Positions 19,754 to 31,805 of a DNA stretch of 64,000 bases are shown one piece after another. The DNA comes from Chelonoidis abingdonii (taxonomy: Eukaryota; Chordata; Testudines; Testudinidae). Below the pieces are notes generated by a model. The model was not told the origin of the DNA. It searched no databases and worked only from the letters and a program-made list of their open reading frames with translations. The stretch lies in contig NC_133774.1 of NCBI RefSeq assembly GCF_003597395.2, positions 37,537,487 through 37,601,486 on the forward strand, written 5' to 3'. Numbering within the stretch: the stretch's first letter is position 1; every line of letters starts with the position of its first letter. The position numbers and the translations under genes are program-made.

Positions 19754-22375
19754 TATACCCATTTTACCATGGAGATGAGAGGTGTGTTAAGTTTTGTTGT
19801 ATGCCAAGTAACTTTATCCCAAAAGCTACCAAAAATATATAGTCTAGAGAAATAAGAACCGATAGGCCAAATTTTAATAATTCTCTCTGTGCCACTTCAA
19901 TGTAATCACTTTGACTGTTTTAGGTTCATGAGGGTCTTGGTCTTGCCTTAAAGTAAACCATGATTAAAAGCAAGCAAAATAAGCATGATTGACTTAAAGG
20001 AAAAGAGAATATTAAACAACACAAAACAGAACAAAAATGGTAAACAGTGGTTATTTCAGTTACAATATTTTGTTTCTTTTTTCTGTGGAGAACTTTTAAC
20101 AGAAATTACACCTTTAGAGAGTGGTCCTACCTCTGGTGGGGGCACAGGTCTCTTGGGAAGCTAAGAGGGGGAGTGTGCTATTCCCCAGAAGTAGCAATGA
20201 ATCCTGTCTGAGTGTGTCATAGATAACATCTAAACTGTTTATAGATGGACAAAAGAATTTCATTAAGGGTAGGTGAGTCCTGTTTGGTATGTCATGGGTA
20301 ACCTGAACAATTTGTAAATGGGCAAAGGTGAGTAATTTTAATAAAGTCCTATGAAACTCTGGCAAGTATTCAAATCACTTAATAGTAGCCATTCAAGGAG
20401 TTGTCTGAAGACAGGGAAATTAATTAAAAACAAGAATTTTAAATGCAAATTAAATCCCACTATTTGTCTCTGTTTATCAATATTAGGCCTAAGTTTCCTC
20501 TTAAGGAATACGTGTTCTGAACAGTGTGGTGTTTCATGGGAATCTTAGTATCTTAAATTACAATAGTATTTCAATATCATATTAAAATTAATTCTGTGGC
20601 TTTGCTTCAGCATAGATCAGTAAAATGGAAGTTAGCGAAAGTCCTGAAGGTATCATTAGAACTAGTAGGTTTTCTTTTTGATGTTGCTCTGACTTTTTTT
20701 TTGTTGTTGTTGTTGTTGTTGTTGCAGTCTGTTACAGCTACTTTGGAGAGATGAACAGGATGATTTGTGCCAAGTGCTGTAAAGTTGAGGAGGGGAGCAC
20801 AGAGTGAACTGTTTGTTCAGTTCAGAATTTTGTACCGTTCTCCTCTATGCAAGGAGGAAAACAAACCTGTCAGGCTTGATTAAGTTCAAATTAGTTGTTG
20901 TCATCTATTCACTTGTTCAATGCCTTCCTGGGTTGGCCTTAGTAACCTTTTCAGCTCATGAATAATGTATAAGCAGTAGGGGGTGTAATTTTTCCTCAAC
21001 TTGATTGTTATCCTTCCTTTGTTTTTGTGGCAGAAAATTATCAGAAGATCTTCGTTTTAGTCTATATTTTTTTTTGAGATTATACCCTAATGAAGCTAAA
21101 GGATATAATAGGAGTTGAAATTCTGCTTCAAATAATTCCATACACTCTTAAAGCTTTTTGGTTTGAAGTAGTTGTCCTCTCAATCTTTGAAGCAGGGATT
21201 GTTTTGTTCTTCTGAGTTTGTATGGGCATTGCTTAAGCATTGCCAGATAAATTAATTCCCAGCTAATATAAATATTCTGCACTCAAATGGCTTCTTGCTT
21301 TTATAGTGAGCAGTTACAGCAAGGTTATTGAACTCCGTATTAGTGTATAAAACATCTTGCCATTTATAAAGCAAAGATATTAGGGAGCTATTAAATTTCA
21401 GTAGCTTTGCATTTAGGTAATGTTTGCAAATATGCATCTCAAAAGAAGCTTGTCATTTCCAGCCATCTAAGGAATAAACTTTGCACCATTGAGAAGAAAT
21501 CTGAGTTAGAGGTAACAACAAGGTATTTTCAAACCAATGTTTTTTCTTAGTTTCAAATATAAAGATTTTGAGAGTGTGTTGATGAAATTACTCCTAATAA
21601 TTTTGAAGGGGTTAACTGAGTTTTTTTTTTTCCTGCAAAGAGGGAAGAGAATAGGTAAAGGACTGCCTGTCCCTCCTCCATCTCCCCTTTTTAAAAAAGT
21701 TTTATGGCTTTTGGTAACATTTCTTATGCATCACTCCTTTTTTGCTTCTAACAGAATGACATCCTTTCTGTCTTTTTTAAAGTTGGGACTCTTTTTTTTT
21801 TTTCTAAAAAATATTTTGCAAAATTCTCTCAGATTCTATCAAATGAAATTTCATAGCAGACTAGTATCTTGTTTGATAAAATTCCTTGATGCCTTTTTAC
21901 CAAAATAGTCGTTGGATGTATCCATTTGCAATATATTGCAACTTGCGACTAAAAACTTCTATTGAATATTTATTGAAAGTGCAAATTTCAGTAATCAATG
22001 CTTACATAGGTTTTCAATACATAGTGGAAAGGAAATTAATATGGAAAGATAAAACAAGATAGAAAAATTATGGAAGCTGCCTTTTTGAGTGTGTGTAAAC
22101 ACTCAGGTGATTTATGGTCAAGGCTGTTATCGCCTTTGGGACTTGTCCCTGGGTAATAGAAAGCAGAAGCTTCCTGGAATTTCTTTAATTAGCTTGAGCA
22201 TCTTAAATAAAATAAGCAACCAAAAATGTAGGGCTTTGCTACTATAATCTTCCAAGCATGATGAGACTAAATTGTAGGTGTCCCTTAAAATTCAGTAAAG
22301 ATGCAGGCAAGTTTGTAGTGACCTAATGAGAATAAATTACAATTGTTTGTTTTTCCACCAGTATTGAGGTTTTTC
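19754..22375. other. Intergenic, mostly repeat-poor
   Basis: AT-rich DNA with a (GTT)8 microsatellite at 20702-20724. The part from about 20870 to 21480 shows no known repeat and is rich in TAAT-type motifs. It could be conserved non-coding DNA, but nothing here proves it. Confidence 0.45.
20702..20724 (+). repeat. (GTT)n microsatellite
   Basis: Eight near-perfect GTT units following a T run. Confidence 0.9.
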
Positions 22376-22505
22376 CTATGTTTGGATGAACTGAGGCAAA
22401 GAAAGGTTAAGTAACTTGCCCAAAGTTACACATTGGAGTTGGTTGCCGACTTCAGTATAGAATCAGCTGTCCTGGTTTCTGATGTGTACTCCAAAAGCTA
22501 TGCCG
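22376..22505 (+). repeat. MIR-like SINE fragment
   Basis: Contains the MIR signature 'actgaggcaaagaaaggtta' followed by 'gtaacttgcccaa' and 'gttacaca', then a diverged 'cctggtttctgatg' block. This is the core of the ancient amniote MIR family, recalled rather than aligned. Confidence 0.75.
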
Positions 22506-23499
22506 CTCTCCTCTCTATAAGTATCTCTTTAGAAAGGCTATTGCAGTAAGTAGTATGGAGCCATTGTTATGTACCCAGTCTGGGGAAATGGTATTATCAG
22601 AATGGGGATTTTGTCATTATAGATGATACTTGTGTAAATTAATCACACTTGGAGAAAATTGACAGATGAATATATATGAACAACTGAGTTTTTGAAGGGG
22701 GCAGTCCTAGCCTTTACACTGAACCCGTGGCAAGATTTGATGGGAAAGGGAGAACCAGAGCTACAAGCTTCCCTGCTGTGTGCAGCTGAAACTGCGTTAT
22801 CCTTCTCTAGTCTCTACTACTCTTGCTGGCTCTGTACAGTTGAGGACTTTTCTAAATATGGTTTTGTACAAACTGACCTATGTGTTTAGAAACTGGTATA
22901 GTTAAATAAGTCAAGTGTCTGGTTTGATTGCAATTATACTAGTATAAATTTGCTAATGCCCTTTGTTTCGGGTTTTTGTTTTAAAATTTTCTGGGCATTT
23001 ATAAATGTTAATTACAAACATTTAAAAATGGGTGAAAGTTGGTGCAAAAGACCCTCCAGTTTTCTGGGAAAATACCAGGGTTAATACTGGGCAACGGGAG
23101 GACAGAACAAAAGCCACAATTAGAGAAAAGTAAGTATGGAAAGTAAAAGTTTAATGCTTTGGATTATTTCAGGAACATGAACAGTATATACATTGCCTTA
23201 CTTTGGCAGCCTCACGTATATACTTGAATAATAAATTAGTTTATATAAATATATCTACCAAGTGAATTGGATTTGATTCAAAATTCAGATGAAAATACAT
23301 AAAAACTGAATAATAGCATGTGTAAAACCTTAAAATATTTTGGTAAAAACTGAAAATGATGGGCCTTAACCATTGCTTATGTGTATAGCTTTGATAGACA
23401 CACTGGCTGGCCAATATAAGTATTTGTATACCATGATAACTGCATCCATATTAGGGGATGGCAGTAACTTATCAATTTCTAAACTGATAGTTAAATCAG
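22506..23499. other. Intergenic, no recognised feature
   Basis: AT-rich sequence without a clear repeat or gene. Confidence 0.5.
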
Positions 23500-24350
23500 T
23501 GCAAAAAATTGTGTAAATCAGTCCTTAGTGTGTCTGTCAAAAGGCAGAAAGGGCAGCATCTGGACCAGATGCGGAGTAGACAATCCACTCTGCCTATCCT
23601 AACCTTCCTTATTCTTCTACCTCAGTCTATGAGAGAGACCCAGTGCAGCCCCAGTCTGAAAAACCTCCAGGAACCTCTGGAGGCTGGTCAAGGTTCCTGG
23701 GAGTGGATCAGTGTTGAACTGGTGCCAATTGGTTGAATACCAGCACCCTCCCTCAGAGCGAGAGGCACTAGAGCAGCCTCTTCCATCTCTGTAACTGGTC
23801 AATCACCTTTCTTGTTGATCACTCCATTCTCCAGCAGGTAGGGATCAGTGGTAGAAAGGTGAATGCCCAGAGAGCCCAGTGGTCCAGTGCACCCCTGGAC
23901 AGTACAGAATGTGGATGGGAGGGAGCCTGTTTGTCCCTGAACATCAGGCCAGAGCTCTTGACTTGGCTGGAGGATGCCACCGAACAGATGGCTTGGCAAG
24001 ACACTGCACCAGCTCTCCATGGTCCTGGGCCATGAGATGCACATTGTTGGCATATATCCACAGGACTACCTGCAAGTCTGGTGCTCTCAGCACCAATCTC
24101 ATCCTCTTATATAGGAGGAGATGGAAGAAGGGCTCTAATGATGGTATTGAGCTGGCCAGAGAGCAGCCAGCCCTGTTGTACCCCTCATCCAAAGGTAATG
24201 GGTTTGGTCAAGCTCAGTTGAGCTTGACTAGACACTCCACACTGGCAATCAACAGGGTCTGAAGCCGAGTGCCCGTAAGATACCAGTAATCCATCCTGTC
24301 AAATACGTTCTGGTTCAGGACAGGAAGGTGAGTGACAGACCATCCCTACA
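23500..24350 (-). mobile_element. Tx1-like LINE ORF2 remnant (reverse transcriptase)
   Basis: On the minus strand the frame at 23944-24192 holds MDEGYNRAGCSLASSIPSLE, then FHLLLYKRMRLVLRAPD and IYANNVHLMAQDHGEL. The YANN stands where the catalytic YADD box should be. The next frames (23799-24061) continue with ACQAI-like, QVKSSGL and GPLGSLGIHLSTTDP blocks, which follow the YADD box in Tx1-clade (L1 superfamily) elements. Frameshifts separate the blocks. The catalytic aspartates are lost, so it is inactive. Confidence 0.7.
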
Positions 24351-27300
24351 CCCCAGAAGGAGTAGGTCCTGGACCTAGATAGAGGTTGTTGAAGATAGTC
24401 TGGTCATAGTGAATCACATCCACTACCCAAAGATGGCTTTCACTACAATCATGTAGGCCATGCTGCTTTCCTCCCTTCCCGGAGAAAGGCCAGATAACAA
24501 CCTCTGGGGCAACAGGAGCATAGGAGGTGGAAGGGGAGGAGTGGGATTGGGGTGTATCACCACCCACTCTGAGACAGGTCAGGGTGTGGGGGGCCATCTA
24601 AGATAGCAGGTGTGGGTCATGGTGGGATAGGGATGGGGTGAGTTAGTCTAGGAACAGCTGCTCCATCTCGGCAGTGGCACCCTTGAAATCTCTATGCCTG
24701 GTTGCTCAGCACCTGCCATTGTCTCAGTGGCCTTAAGCACTGGTACCAGCCACATGGAAAGGGTAGGAGGTGCCCCAGAAGTGTAAGTATGGGAAACATT
24801 CTGGATTGCAGCCTAGGGACAGGAGTAGGGGGAGGGTGGGGTAGAGGAGGCATCCAAGGGATAGATTTAGTGTCCAGACGGAGGTGGCTGGCAAAGAGTT
24901 GTCCTCCCCCTGGGCCACAGAGGCTAGACCTGGGGCCTCAGTCTCCTGGAAGATAGGCTGGAAGCCTGCTCAAAGGAAGTCATCCTCAGCAGCTGATGTG
25001 AGTTCTACCTCTGCTGACTGCAGGGATGTGACAGGAAGGTGGAGGAGGTGTGCTTTGAGGCCTCCTCCATAAGGAACTCCTGCAAGGGGGTGGTATTGCC
25101 CCCTCCACTATCAGAGCCTCCTCAGCTGCTTCCACATGCTGGACTTTCTCAAGGGCATTGGAAGCAACAGGCCCAGTGGCAGCTTCCCCAGACCCCTTGC
25201 AGAAGGCTGCTGCTGTCTGCTCCAGAGGGAGGCAATGGACTTGTGCCTTATACTTACACCCCATTCCTAAACTCAGCCTTCATTGGTGGTGTCATTAGAA
25301 GGCTGGCCTGTGGGGTAGTCCATGCAGTGAGGGTGATAAGATCAGGGTTTGGGGAAACAGCTGGGGCTACAGCGGGAAGGGTGGTCTGACCAGAGGTGAG
25401 CCTGCTCCTGAGCATTGTGACAACCCCCTCCTCCATGGACTCTATCTGATGGCTATCAGTAGCAGAGCCTGTCGGCTTGGCTGGCTGTGATGGCAGGTGG
25501 TATGGACTTCTCCAGTTCTTGAGCAGGGATGTCAGCTGGGGCAGGAGGAACAGCAACTGGGCAGCCAGGGCCAGTACGCTCCTGGGGTTCAGGAGCACTC
25601 AGCATCCCTCTTTGGTGAGCCAAGAGACTCTCTCTGAACATGCCCCACTCTCTGCCAGAGGAAGCACTGAGCCTCTCCCACTGAACAGTGGACCTAGTAC
25701 TGAGAGCCCTGGTTGGGCACCAGAGAGGACCACACTCCCCCTGCCAACAGCTTGATGGTGACTTGCTGGCAGAATGATAGGATGTGGCAGAGGGTGGGAT
25801 CCTTACAGCCCAGCAGCAGAGAGCTGCAGGTGGAGACTAGTTTCCCCAACGTAGAGAGGGGAAGCAGCAGGGCAACGTAGGGGAGAGAAAGTGGAATGGA
25901 GATAAGGACATCCCCCATGCTCAAGGGGGACAAACAAGAGGGCCCCCACTGAGTACCTTTCTCCCCTGCCTCCTGTGTTGAGGCCTTCTGGTCAGGGTGA
26001 GGAAAGACTCCCAGGTGCGGTTAATGTTAAAAGAGGAGACCATGGGAGTGGACAGGCTGTGGCAGATGGTGATGGGGCAGCAGGCCCACCCACGTGTGTA
26101 TATGTGGTGGGCGTGCTTGCCCCCACAGCTGAGGGCAGGGTGAAGGGGAGCCATGGCCATTGGCATGGCAGTAGCAGTACAGCCATCACCACGGATGGAA
26201 TTGTCCAGCTGGGGCTCTTGCCCTTTTCCCTAACCTTGGCATTTTTTGCTGACAACAGGGGCTCCTGTGATGATGGTAGAAGGTCTGACAGCAGAGTCCC
26301 TACCTGGGCCTGCTGCTGCCACCCTCGTGGGGGTGCTGACGTAGTGTCAGCTGTGTTGTGGTGGCAGAGGAGGGAGAAAGCAGAAGTGACAATAATGGTG
26401 GCCAGGGTTCACCCCCCCATTCAGTGTCCCCCTTTTTTCCCCCCCATGGGCAAAGCTGCTGGCAGGAAGCTTCACATGTGGCGGAGCTGGGATATACCAT
26501 TGAGGGCAGGTGATGGGAACAGCCACCAGAGGCCAGGATAGAAATGGTAAAGGGGGTGGGTAGGGAAAATACAAGCTAACAGTCAAAAACTGGACGGGAT
26601 AAAGAAAGGAAGGTGATAGGCACAATAGGCAGGAGTGGAAGGGGGAACTGGCTCCTCCAGCTGTGCTGAGTGAGTTGCAGTGATGAGAGTCAGGGAATAG
26701 GGGATGAAACAAAATGGAGGAGGGGGACCAAAAGAGCAGGGAGTTAGGTGCACAGAATGAAGGGGGCAGCAAAGGCAGGGAGCAAATAGCATGGGAGAGG
26801 GTCTGGGTGGAGCAGGGAAGTTGATTATCAAACAGTGACGGGGGTGGGCCTGGTCAGGGCAGGTAACAAAACACTGTGGGGAGACAGTCCTGGCTGAGGC
26901 AAGTAACAACTAGTAAGGGGGAAGCCAGTAACAAACTAGTCACCATATGAAATGGGGTGGGGGGAACCATGCAAGATGGAGGAGGTGCAGCAACTGCAGA
27001 GGGACCACACAAAAGAGCAGTGACAAACTGTGAGGTGGGAACTCCATGAGACAGGGGCAGCTGATGGGCAGGCATGGGAGAAGGTGGGGATGCCCACCAG
27101 CCCAATGAAAACTGAGGAGAGGAGATGGGTGGAAAGTCTGAGGGGGTATGTGCAGGTGCACTGATATGTGCTCTTGATAGAGCCTCTGCAGCAGTAGTCA
27201 AGCAGTGGGTGGATGCAGCAGGAAGAGGGCTCCACGCCTTGCTCCCCGTCACCACCAGCAGCAAAGCAAAAGCTCCTCAGCCAACAGCCTTCTCCTCTGC

Positions 27301-27530
27301 TAGTAGCAGGAGGAAGTCCTGCCTACAGAGTCACAGGTGTGCAGGGAATGGGACAGGGGACTGCAAGAAGAAAAAGGATGGTTTTGTGGTAAGGCAATTG
27401 AAGGCTAGTCCCCCTGCCCCTCAACACATGCACACACTTCCATCCCAGCCTCTCCCATGGAGTTCGTATATGATGCTAGTCAAGTCATTGCAATCAAACT
27501 TTTCACAGGTGGCCACTTCAGTGTGAGAAA
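24351..27530 (-). mobile_element. Possible upstream part of the Tx1-like LINE, low complexity
   Basis: A GC-rich, purine-biased + strand gives many minus-strand open frames rich in Pro, Ser and Ala (for example 26347-26772 and 26854-27264). Proline-serine-rich first ORFs occur in some Tx1 elements, and the location upstream of the reverse transcriptase on the same strand fits. No zinc-knuckle or endonuclease motif could be confirmed. It might equally be one or more unrelated GC-rich repeats. Confidence 0.35.
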
Positions 27531-28789
27531 CCTGGGTGCTTCCAACTGCAATTGCAAGTCAATGGGAGTTGTGCTTTCACTATGCTGTTTAGACATAACC
27601 TGGGAGGCACTTGATAACTATCTTCCACTCTGAGGGCTGGTTATAAAAAGTACTGTAATTCATTGTTGTCTGTGTTCACTGAAGGAAGGACAAGAAGTAA
27701 TGGGCTTAATTTGCAGCTGTGCAGATTTAGATTAGATATGAGGAAAGTCTTTAAGTGTAAGGGTAGAGTTTTGTAATTAACACACGCATACCTTTTACTA
27801 TATTATATAAACCATTTGCTATCTAACCTTAGCTATATTTGAAGAATTTAATATATGTAAATCAATTCGTTACACAGCTTACAAACAAGCGAAGCTTGTT
27901 TATAAAAATCCAACTAGTTAAAAATATTACAATAAGGTAAAGAATATAAGCAAAATTCAGAGGAGGGGGATAGATAGAGAGGGAAGGAAGTGTGTAGAGA
28001 GGAGGGGACCCAAGCATTAACTAGCACAATTCAGCTACTTCCAGGCAAACATTCTATACCTCAGAATTTGTCTTGGGTATTTCTATTCTGTCAAACAATT
28101 CTGTCCATGGTGGCCAAACTTCCTTCCAGGAGCCTGTGATCAGAGCTAATCAAAGTGACTCAAAACAGCTTCTTCAAATACAAGTGTATTGTTTATTCAT
28201 GCAAAGATACACAACACTCAGAGAAAAGCTTAAAACAACAAATGGCCTACATACCTGGGTCTTGGGCCAGTCTTGCTGCCCAGGTCCATCCCAGAGAGTC
28301 TGCATAGCATCTCAGTCTGTCTGTGAACAGCCCTGACAACTAAACCTCCCTATCTTCCCAGAGAGAGAGAGTTTTTAGCTGTTCCATGTCCTTTTGATTT
28401 TAGGCTCTCAGTCTTGGCAACCCAGCTGTGTAGTTTTGGCTGGCACCTGGAAATATTATTTTCCCAGTTAATGGCTGGGCCATTGTTTTCTTAACTCTAT
28501 CATCATATTTTTTTTACCCCAAGATATCTTAACCCTGGCTGTTGTAGCTTGTTTCATTTCCTGCTCCCTAACAACCTCTTTTGATGCAACTCCATGTAGC
28601 CAGATGGAATAACATCAAGCAGGTAAACTGAGGTACAAAACGTTAATAAAAATGATACAGCTATCTCTGTTCTTCACAACCTTTCGCTATAACATCACCT
28701 CCCAGCTATGTCTAATGTTACAGGTTCTTTCTGCAAAACATCTCTAAGATACTACCTTTCCTATTTCAGGCAATACAAATAACACTATC
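27531..28789. other. Intergenic, possible unassigned repeat
   Basis: AT-rich at first, then (28020-28700) a denser stretch with 'gagagagagag' and 'taaactgaggtacaaaa' that could be an antisense LTR. I cannot find matching ends, so no element is called. Confidence 0.35.
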
Positions 28790-29455
28790 TGTCCACACAG
28801 CTAAAACTCTTGTTCAGGCTCTCATCATCTCGCTTACTACAACATCCTTCTCTCTGGCCTTGTCAAATACAGTCTTGCTCTGCTCATGGCCGTTCAGAAT
28901 GCTGTTGTAAAGATCATTCTCCTACCCCTTTGGTTTGGCCACATCACCCCTTTCTTTGAATCATTTCTCTGGCTTCCCCATTGATATTAAACATAAACTG
29001 CTTCCCTTCCCTTCCAAGACTATTCATGGCCTACCCTTATGCTACTTATGTCTCACTTGCTATCGAAATGTCAACTTCCATCTGCAGTCGGTCCAGGATA
29101 TCAGCCTCCACCACCCACTTGTTATGTTTCCAAACATTCACCTTCATGCTTTCTCCCATGCGGCTCTCACACTTGGGAAGAGCTTTCTGTAAACATATGC
29201 AAACTGCTGCCTTTTCCTCCTGCAAATCCCTTCTTAAAACCCTTCTTTGCCTTGATGCCTTGACCAATATATTCTCATTGTTACCTGGTACTCCCCGATT
29301 CATCCACCTTTACCCATCTGTTGTCTCTTGTCTTGTGCTCAGATGGTAAGGTCTTTGCGGCAGGGGCCAACTTTTTATTCTGTGTTTTGTACAGTGCCTA
29401 GTACAATGGGGTCTTGGTGCATGACTGGGGCTATTAGTTGCTATAGTAATACAAA
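28790..29455 (+). mobile_element. L2/L3-like LINE 3' end
   Basis: The + strand keeps traces of a C-terminal ORF2 tail ('gttcagaatgctgttgtaaag' region, HLLSKCQLPS, SHTWEELSV in the 29039-29263 frame). It is followed by a 3' tail with 'gtaaggtctttgcggcaggg', 'tgtacagtgcctagtacaatg' and 'aatacaaataataa'. That tail is typical of L2/L3-type (CR1 superfamily) LINEs and the SINEs that borrow it. The coding part is heavily decayed. Confidence 0.65.
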
Positions 29456-29692
29456 TAATAAGTGATAATGCCATTTGGACTTCAAGTCTGATGTTTCTGA
29501 AAACTTTAATAGAAGGATATATATTAAACTGCTCAATTGAATGTTTTTGCCCTATATCTCCTGTATTGACTGCCAATTAGTTAGCCTCTAAGTTGGTCAT
29601 GATAGTAGGGTTATTGTTTAGCCACCAATAAATTATCCTGTGGCACCTTTGATCAATAATATGCTTCACAAACCAGCAGATGGTGCTAAAGA
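29456..29692. other. Intergenic spacer
   Basis: Short AT-rich stretch up to the target duplication of the Penelope-like element. Confidence 0.5.
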
Positions 29693-29974
29693 TCTTTCTA
29701 TTTAAATTTCAGAATGGTGGCAGTGTTTGTCTGCATCAGCAAAAAGGGGTACTTGTGGCACCTTAGAGACTAACAAATTTATTTGGGCATAAGCTTTCAT
29801 GGGCTAAAACCCACTTCATCAGATGCATGGAGTGGAAAATACAGCAGGAAGATATATATACAGAGAACATGAAAAGATGGGGGTTGCCATACCAACTCTA
29901 ACGAGACAAATGAATTAAGGTAGGCTATTATCAGCAGGCACTGCTACGTATACCTTCAAATCAGCAGCACTGCT

Positions 29975-30540
29975 ATGGGTACCCACAAGGCCCCACAGTA
30001 TGCCAACATTTTTATGGCTGACTTAGGTGATGAGAGCAGAGGAAGTGTTGTTCTAACACCTCTACTCTACTTGTGCTACATTGACACATCTTCATCATCT
30101 GGACCCATGGAAAAGAAGTCCTTGAGGAATTCCACCAAGATTTCAACAATTTCCACCCCACCATCAACCTCAGCCTGGACCAGTCCACACAGGAGATCCA
30201 CTTCCTGGACACTGCAGTGCTAATGAGCAATGGTCACATAAACACTACTCTATACCAGAAACCTCCTAACTGCTATACTAACCTACATGCCTTCAGCTTT
30301 CATGAAGACCACATCACATGATCCATTGTCTACAGCCAAGCTTTAGGAAACAACTGCATTTGCTTCAATCCCTCAGATAAAGACAAATACCTACAAGATC
30401 TCTATCAAATGTTCTTAAAACTACAATACCCACCTGGTGAAGTGAAGAAACAGATTGACAGAGCCAGAAGAGTACCCAGAAGTCACCTACTACAGGACGG
30501 ACCCAACAAAGAAAGTAACAGAACGCCACTAGCCGTCACC
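29975..30540 (+). pseudogene. Penelope-like reverse transcriptase, C-terminal part, frameshifted
   Basis: The 29975 frame has MGTHKAPQYANIFMADL and then LLYLCYIDT (YID at 30077-30085) in place of the catalytic YIDD box. The reading frame changes immediately after the YID. The downstream frame gives text resembling the thumb region, then a PRSHLLQD block. The N-terminal fingers and palm lie outside the element, so the copy is 5'-deleted. Confidence 0.7.
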
Positions 30541-30612
30541 TTCAGCCCTTAACTAAAACCTCTCCAGGATCTACAACCTATCCTGAAGGACGATCTCTCA
30601 CTCTCACAGACC

Positions 30613-31100
30613 TTGGGAGACAGGCCAGTCTTTGCTTACAGACAGTCCCCCAATCTGAAGCAAATACTCACCAGCAACTACACACTACACAACAAAAACA
30701 CTAACCCAGGAACCTATCCTTGCAACAAAGCCCGTTGCCAACTCTGTCCACATATCTATTCAAGGGACACCATCATAGGACCTAATCACATCAGCCACAC
30801 CATCAGGGGCTTGTTCACCTGCACATCTACCAATGTGATATATGCCATCATGTGCCACAATGCCCCTCTGCCATGTACATTGGCCAAACCGCACAGTCTC
30901 TACGTAAAAGAATAAATGGACACAAATCAGATGTCAAGAATTATAACACTCAAAAACCAGCTGGAGAACACTTCAACCTCCTTGGACATTCAATTACAGA
31001 CCTAAAAGTTGCAATTCTTCAACAAAAAAACTTCAAAAACAGACTTCAATGAGAAACTGCAGAACTGGAATTAATTTTCAAACTGGACACCATTAAATTA
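30613..31100 (+). pseudogene. GIY-YIG endonuclease domain of the Penelope-like element
   Basis: The 30613-30915 frame carries QSPNLKQILTSNYTLHN, a Cys-rich linker (YPCNKARCQLCPHIY, then GLFTCTSTNVIYAIMC). One base shift later the 30852-31052 frame has MYIGQTAQSLRKRINGHKSD (YIG at 30875-30883). The VIY and YIG halves of the GIY-YIG motif fall in different frames, so the nuclease is broken. The Cys-rich linker before the domain is a mark of Penelope-like elements. Confidence 0.8.
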
Positions 31101-31446
31101 GGCTTGAATAAAGAGTGGGAGTGGATGGGTCATTATACAAACTAAAAACTATTTTCCCGTGCTAATTTTCCTCCTACACGCTGTTATTCACACCTTCTTG
31201 TCAACTGTTTGAAATGGGCCATCTTGATTATCACTACAAAAGTTTTTTTTTCTCCTGCTGATAGTAGCCCACCTTAATTGATTGGTCTTGTTAGAGCTGG
31301 TAGGGCAACATCCGTCTTTTCAAGTTCTGTGTGTGTGTGTGTATCTTCTTACTGTATTTTCCACCCCATGCATCTGATGAAGTGGGTTTTAGCCCACGAA
31401 AGCTTATGCCCAAATAAATTTGTTAGTCTCCAAGGTGCCTCCTCAT

Positions 31447-31502
31447 TCTTTCTATTTAAAGTGAGTCTCTGAAAGGCTGTGGGCCTACTTCTGATCTTAT
31501 TT
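31447..31502. other. Target duplication and flank of the Penelope-like element
   Basis: Right copy of the 14-bp duplication (31447-31460) followed by short unique flank. Confidence 0.8.
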
Positions 31503-31805
31503 AGGCCTGGTCTACACACAGATTTTTCTACCAATACAATTATTTGTACCAATACAGTCATTTGAGTGAAGAGTGTTTTTGTTGGCGGTTTTTTAACTGC
31601 CATAGTTATACTAATTCAACCCCTTCTGTGGCTGCAGTTATACTTGGTGCCTTATATGAATAGAGCTGCTTCTCCTTCCCATTCAGGAACAGCTATGCCA
31701 GTATAACTGTATCCATACTTTGGGGGTGAAGAATGGGAAGGGGGATTGTACAGCTTTGAATTAACTGATATAGGTAAAGCAGCGGAGAAGCCCTACACTG
31801 CCAGT
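31503..31805. mobile_element. MITE-like fragment with 'ggcctggtctacac' end
   Basis: Starts 'taggcctggtctacac', a terminus that resembles Harbinger-type MITEs seen in turtles from memory. The interior has repeated 'ttatact' and 'ccaataca' words. The expected right end is only partly present ('gccctacactgccag'). Confidence 0.45.

Larger units (their letters stand above)
29707..31446 (+). mobile_element. Penelope-like element with inverted terminal repeats
   Basis: A perfect 14-bp target duplication ('tctttctatttaaa', 29693-29706 and 31447-31460) brackets 1740 bases. The left end (about 29750-29840) and right end (about 31355-31440) are inverted copies of each other ('tttgggcataagctttc' against 'gaaagcttatgccca'). 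The + strand encodes a decayed reverse transcriptase and a C-terminal GIY-YIG endonuclease. Penelope-like elements often carry terminal repeats in either orientation. The coding part is shorter than a full element, because the N-terminal reverse transcriptase is missing. Confidence 0.9.

Noticed and set aside
25254..27264. Several minus-strand frames over 100 residues as host exons
   Set aside because: Low-complexity Pro/Ser-rich text with no splice-site logic or family match, located upstream of a Tx1-like reverse transcriptase.
27960..28700. Antisense LTR
   Set aside because: Composition hints at it, but I could not find TG...CA ends with a duplication, so it is left unassigned.
30613..31052. 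Host GIY-YIG nuclease gene
   Set aside because: The frame is broken and is bounded by inverted terminal repeats and a target duplication, so it belongs to a Penelope-like element.
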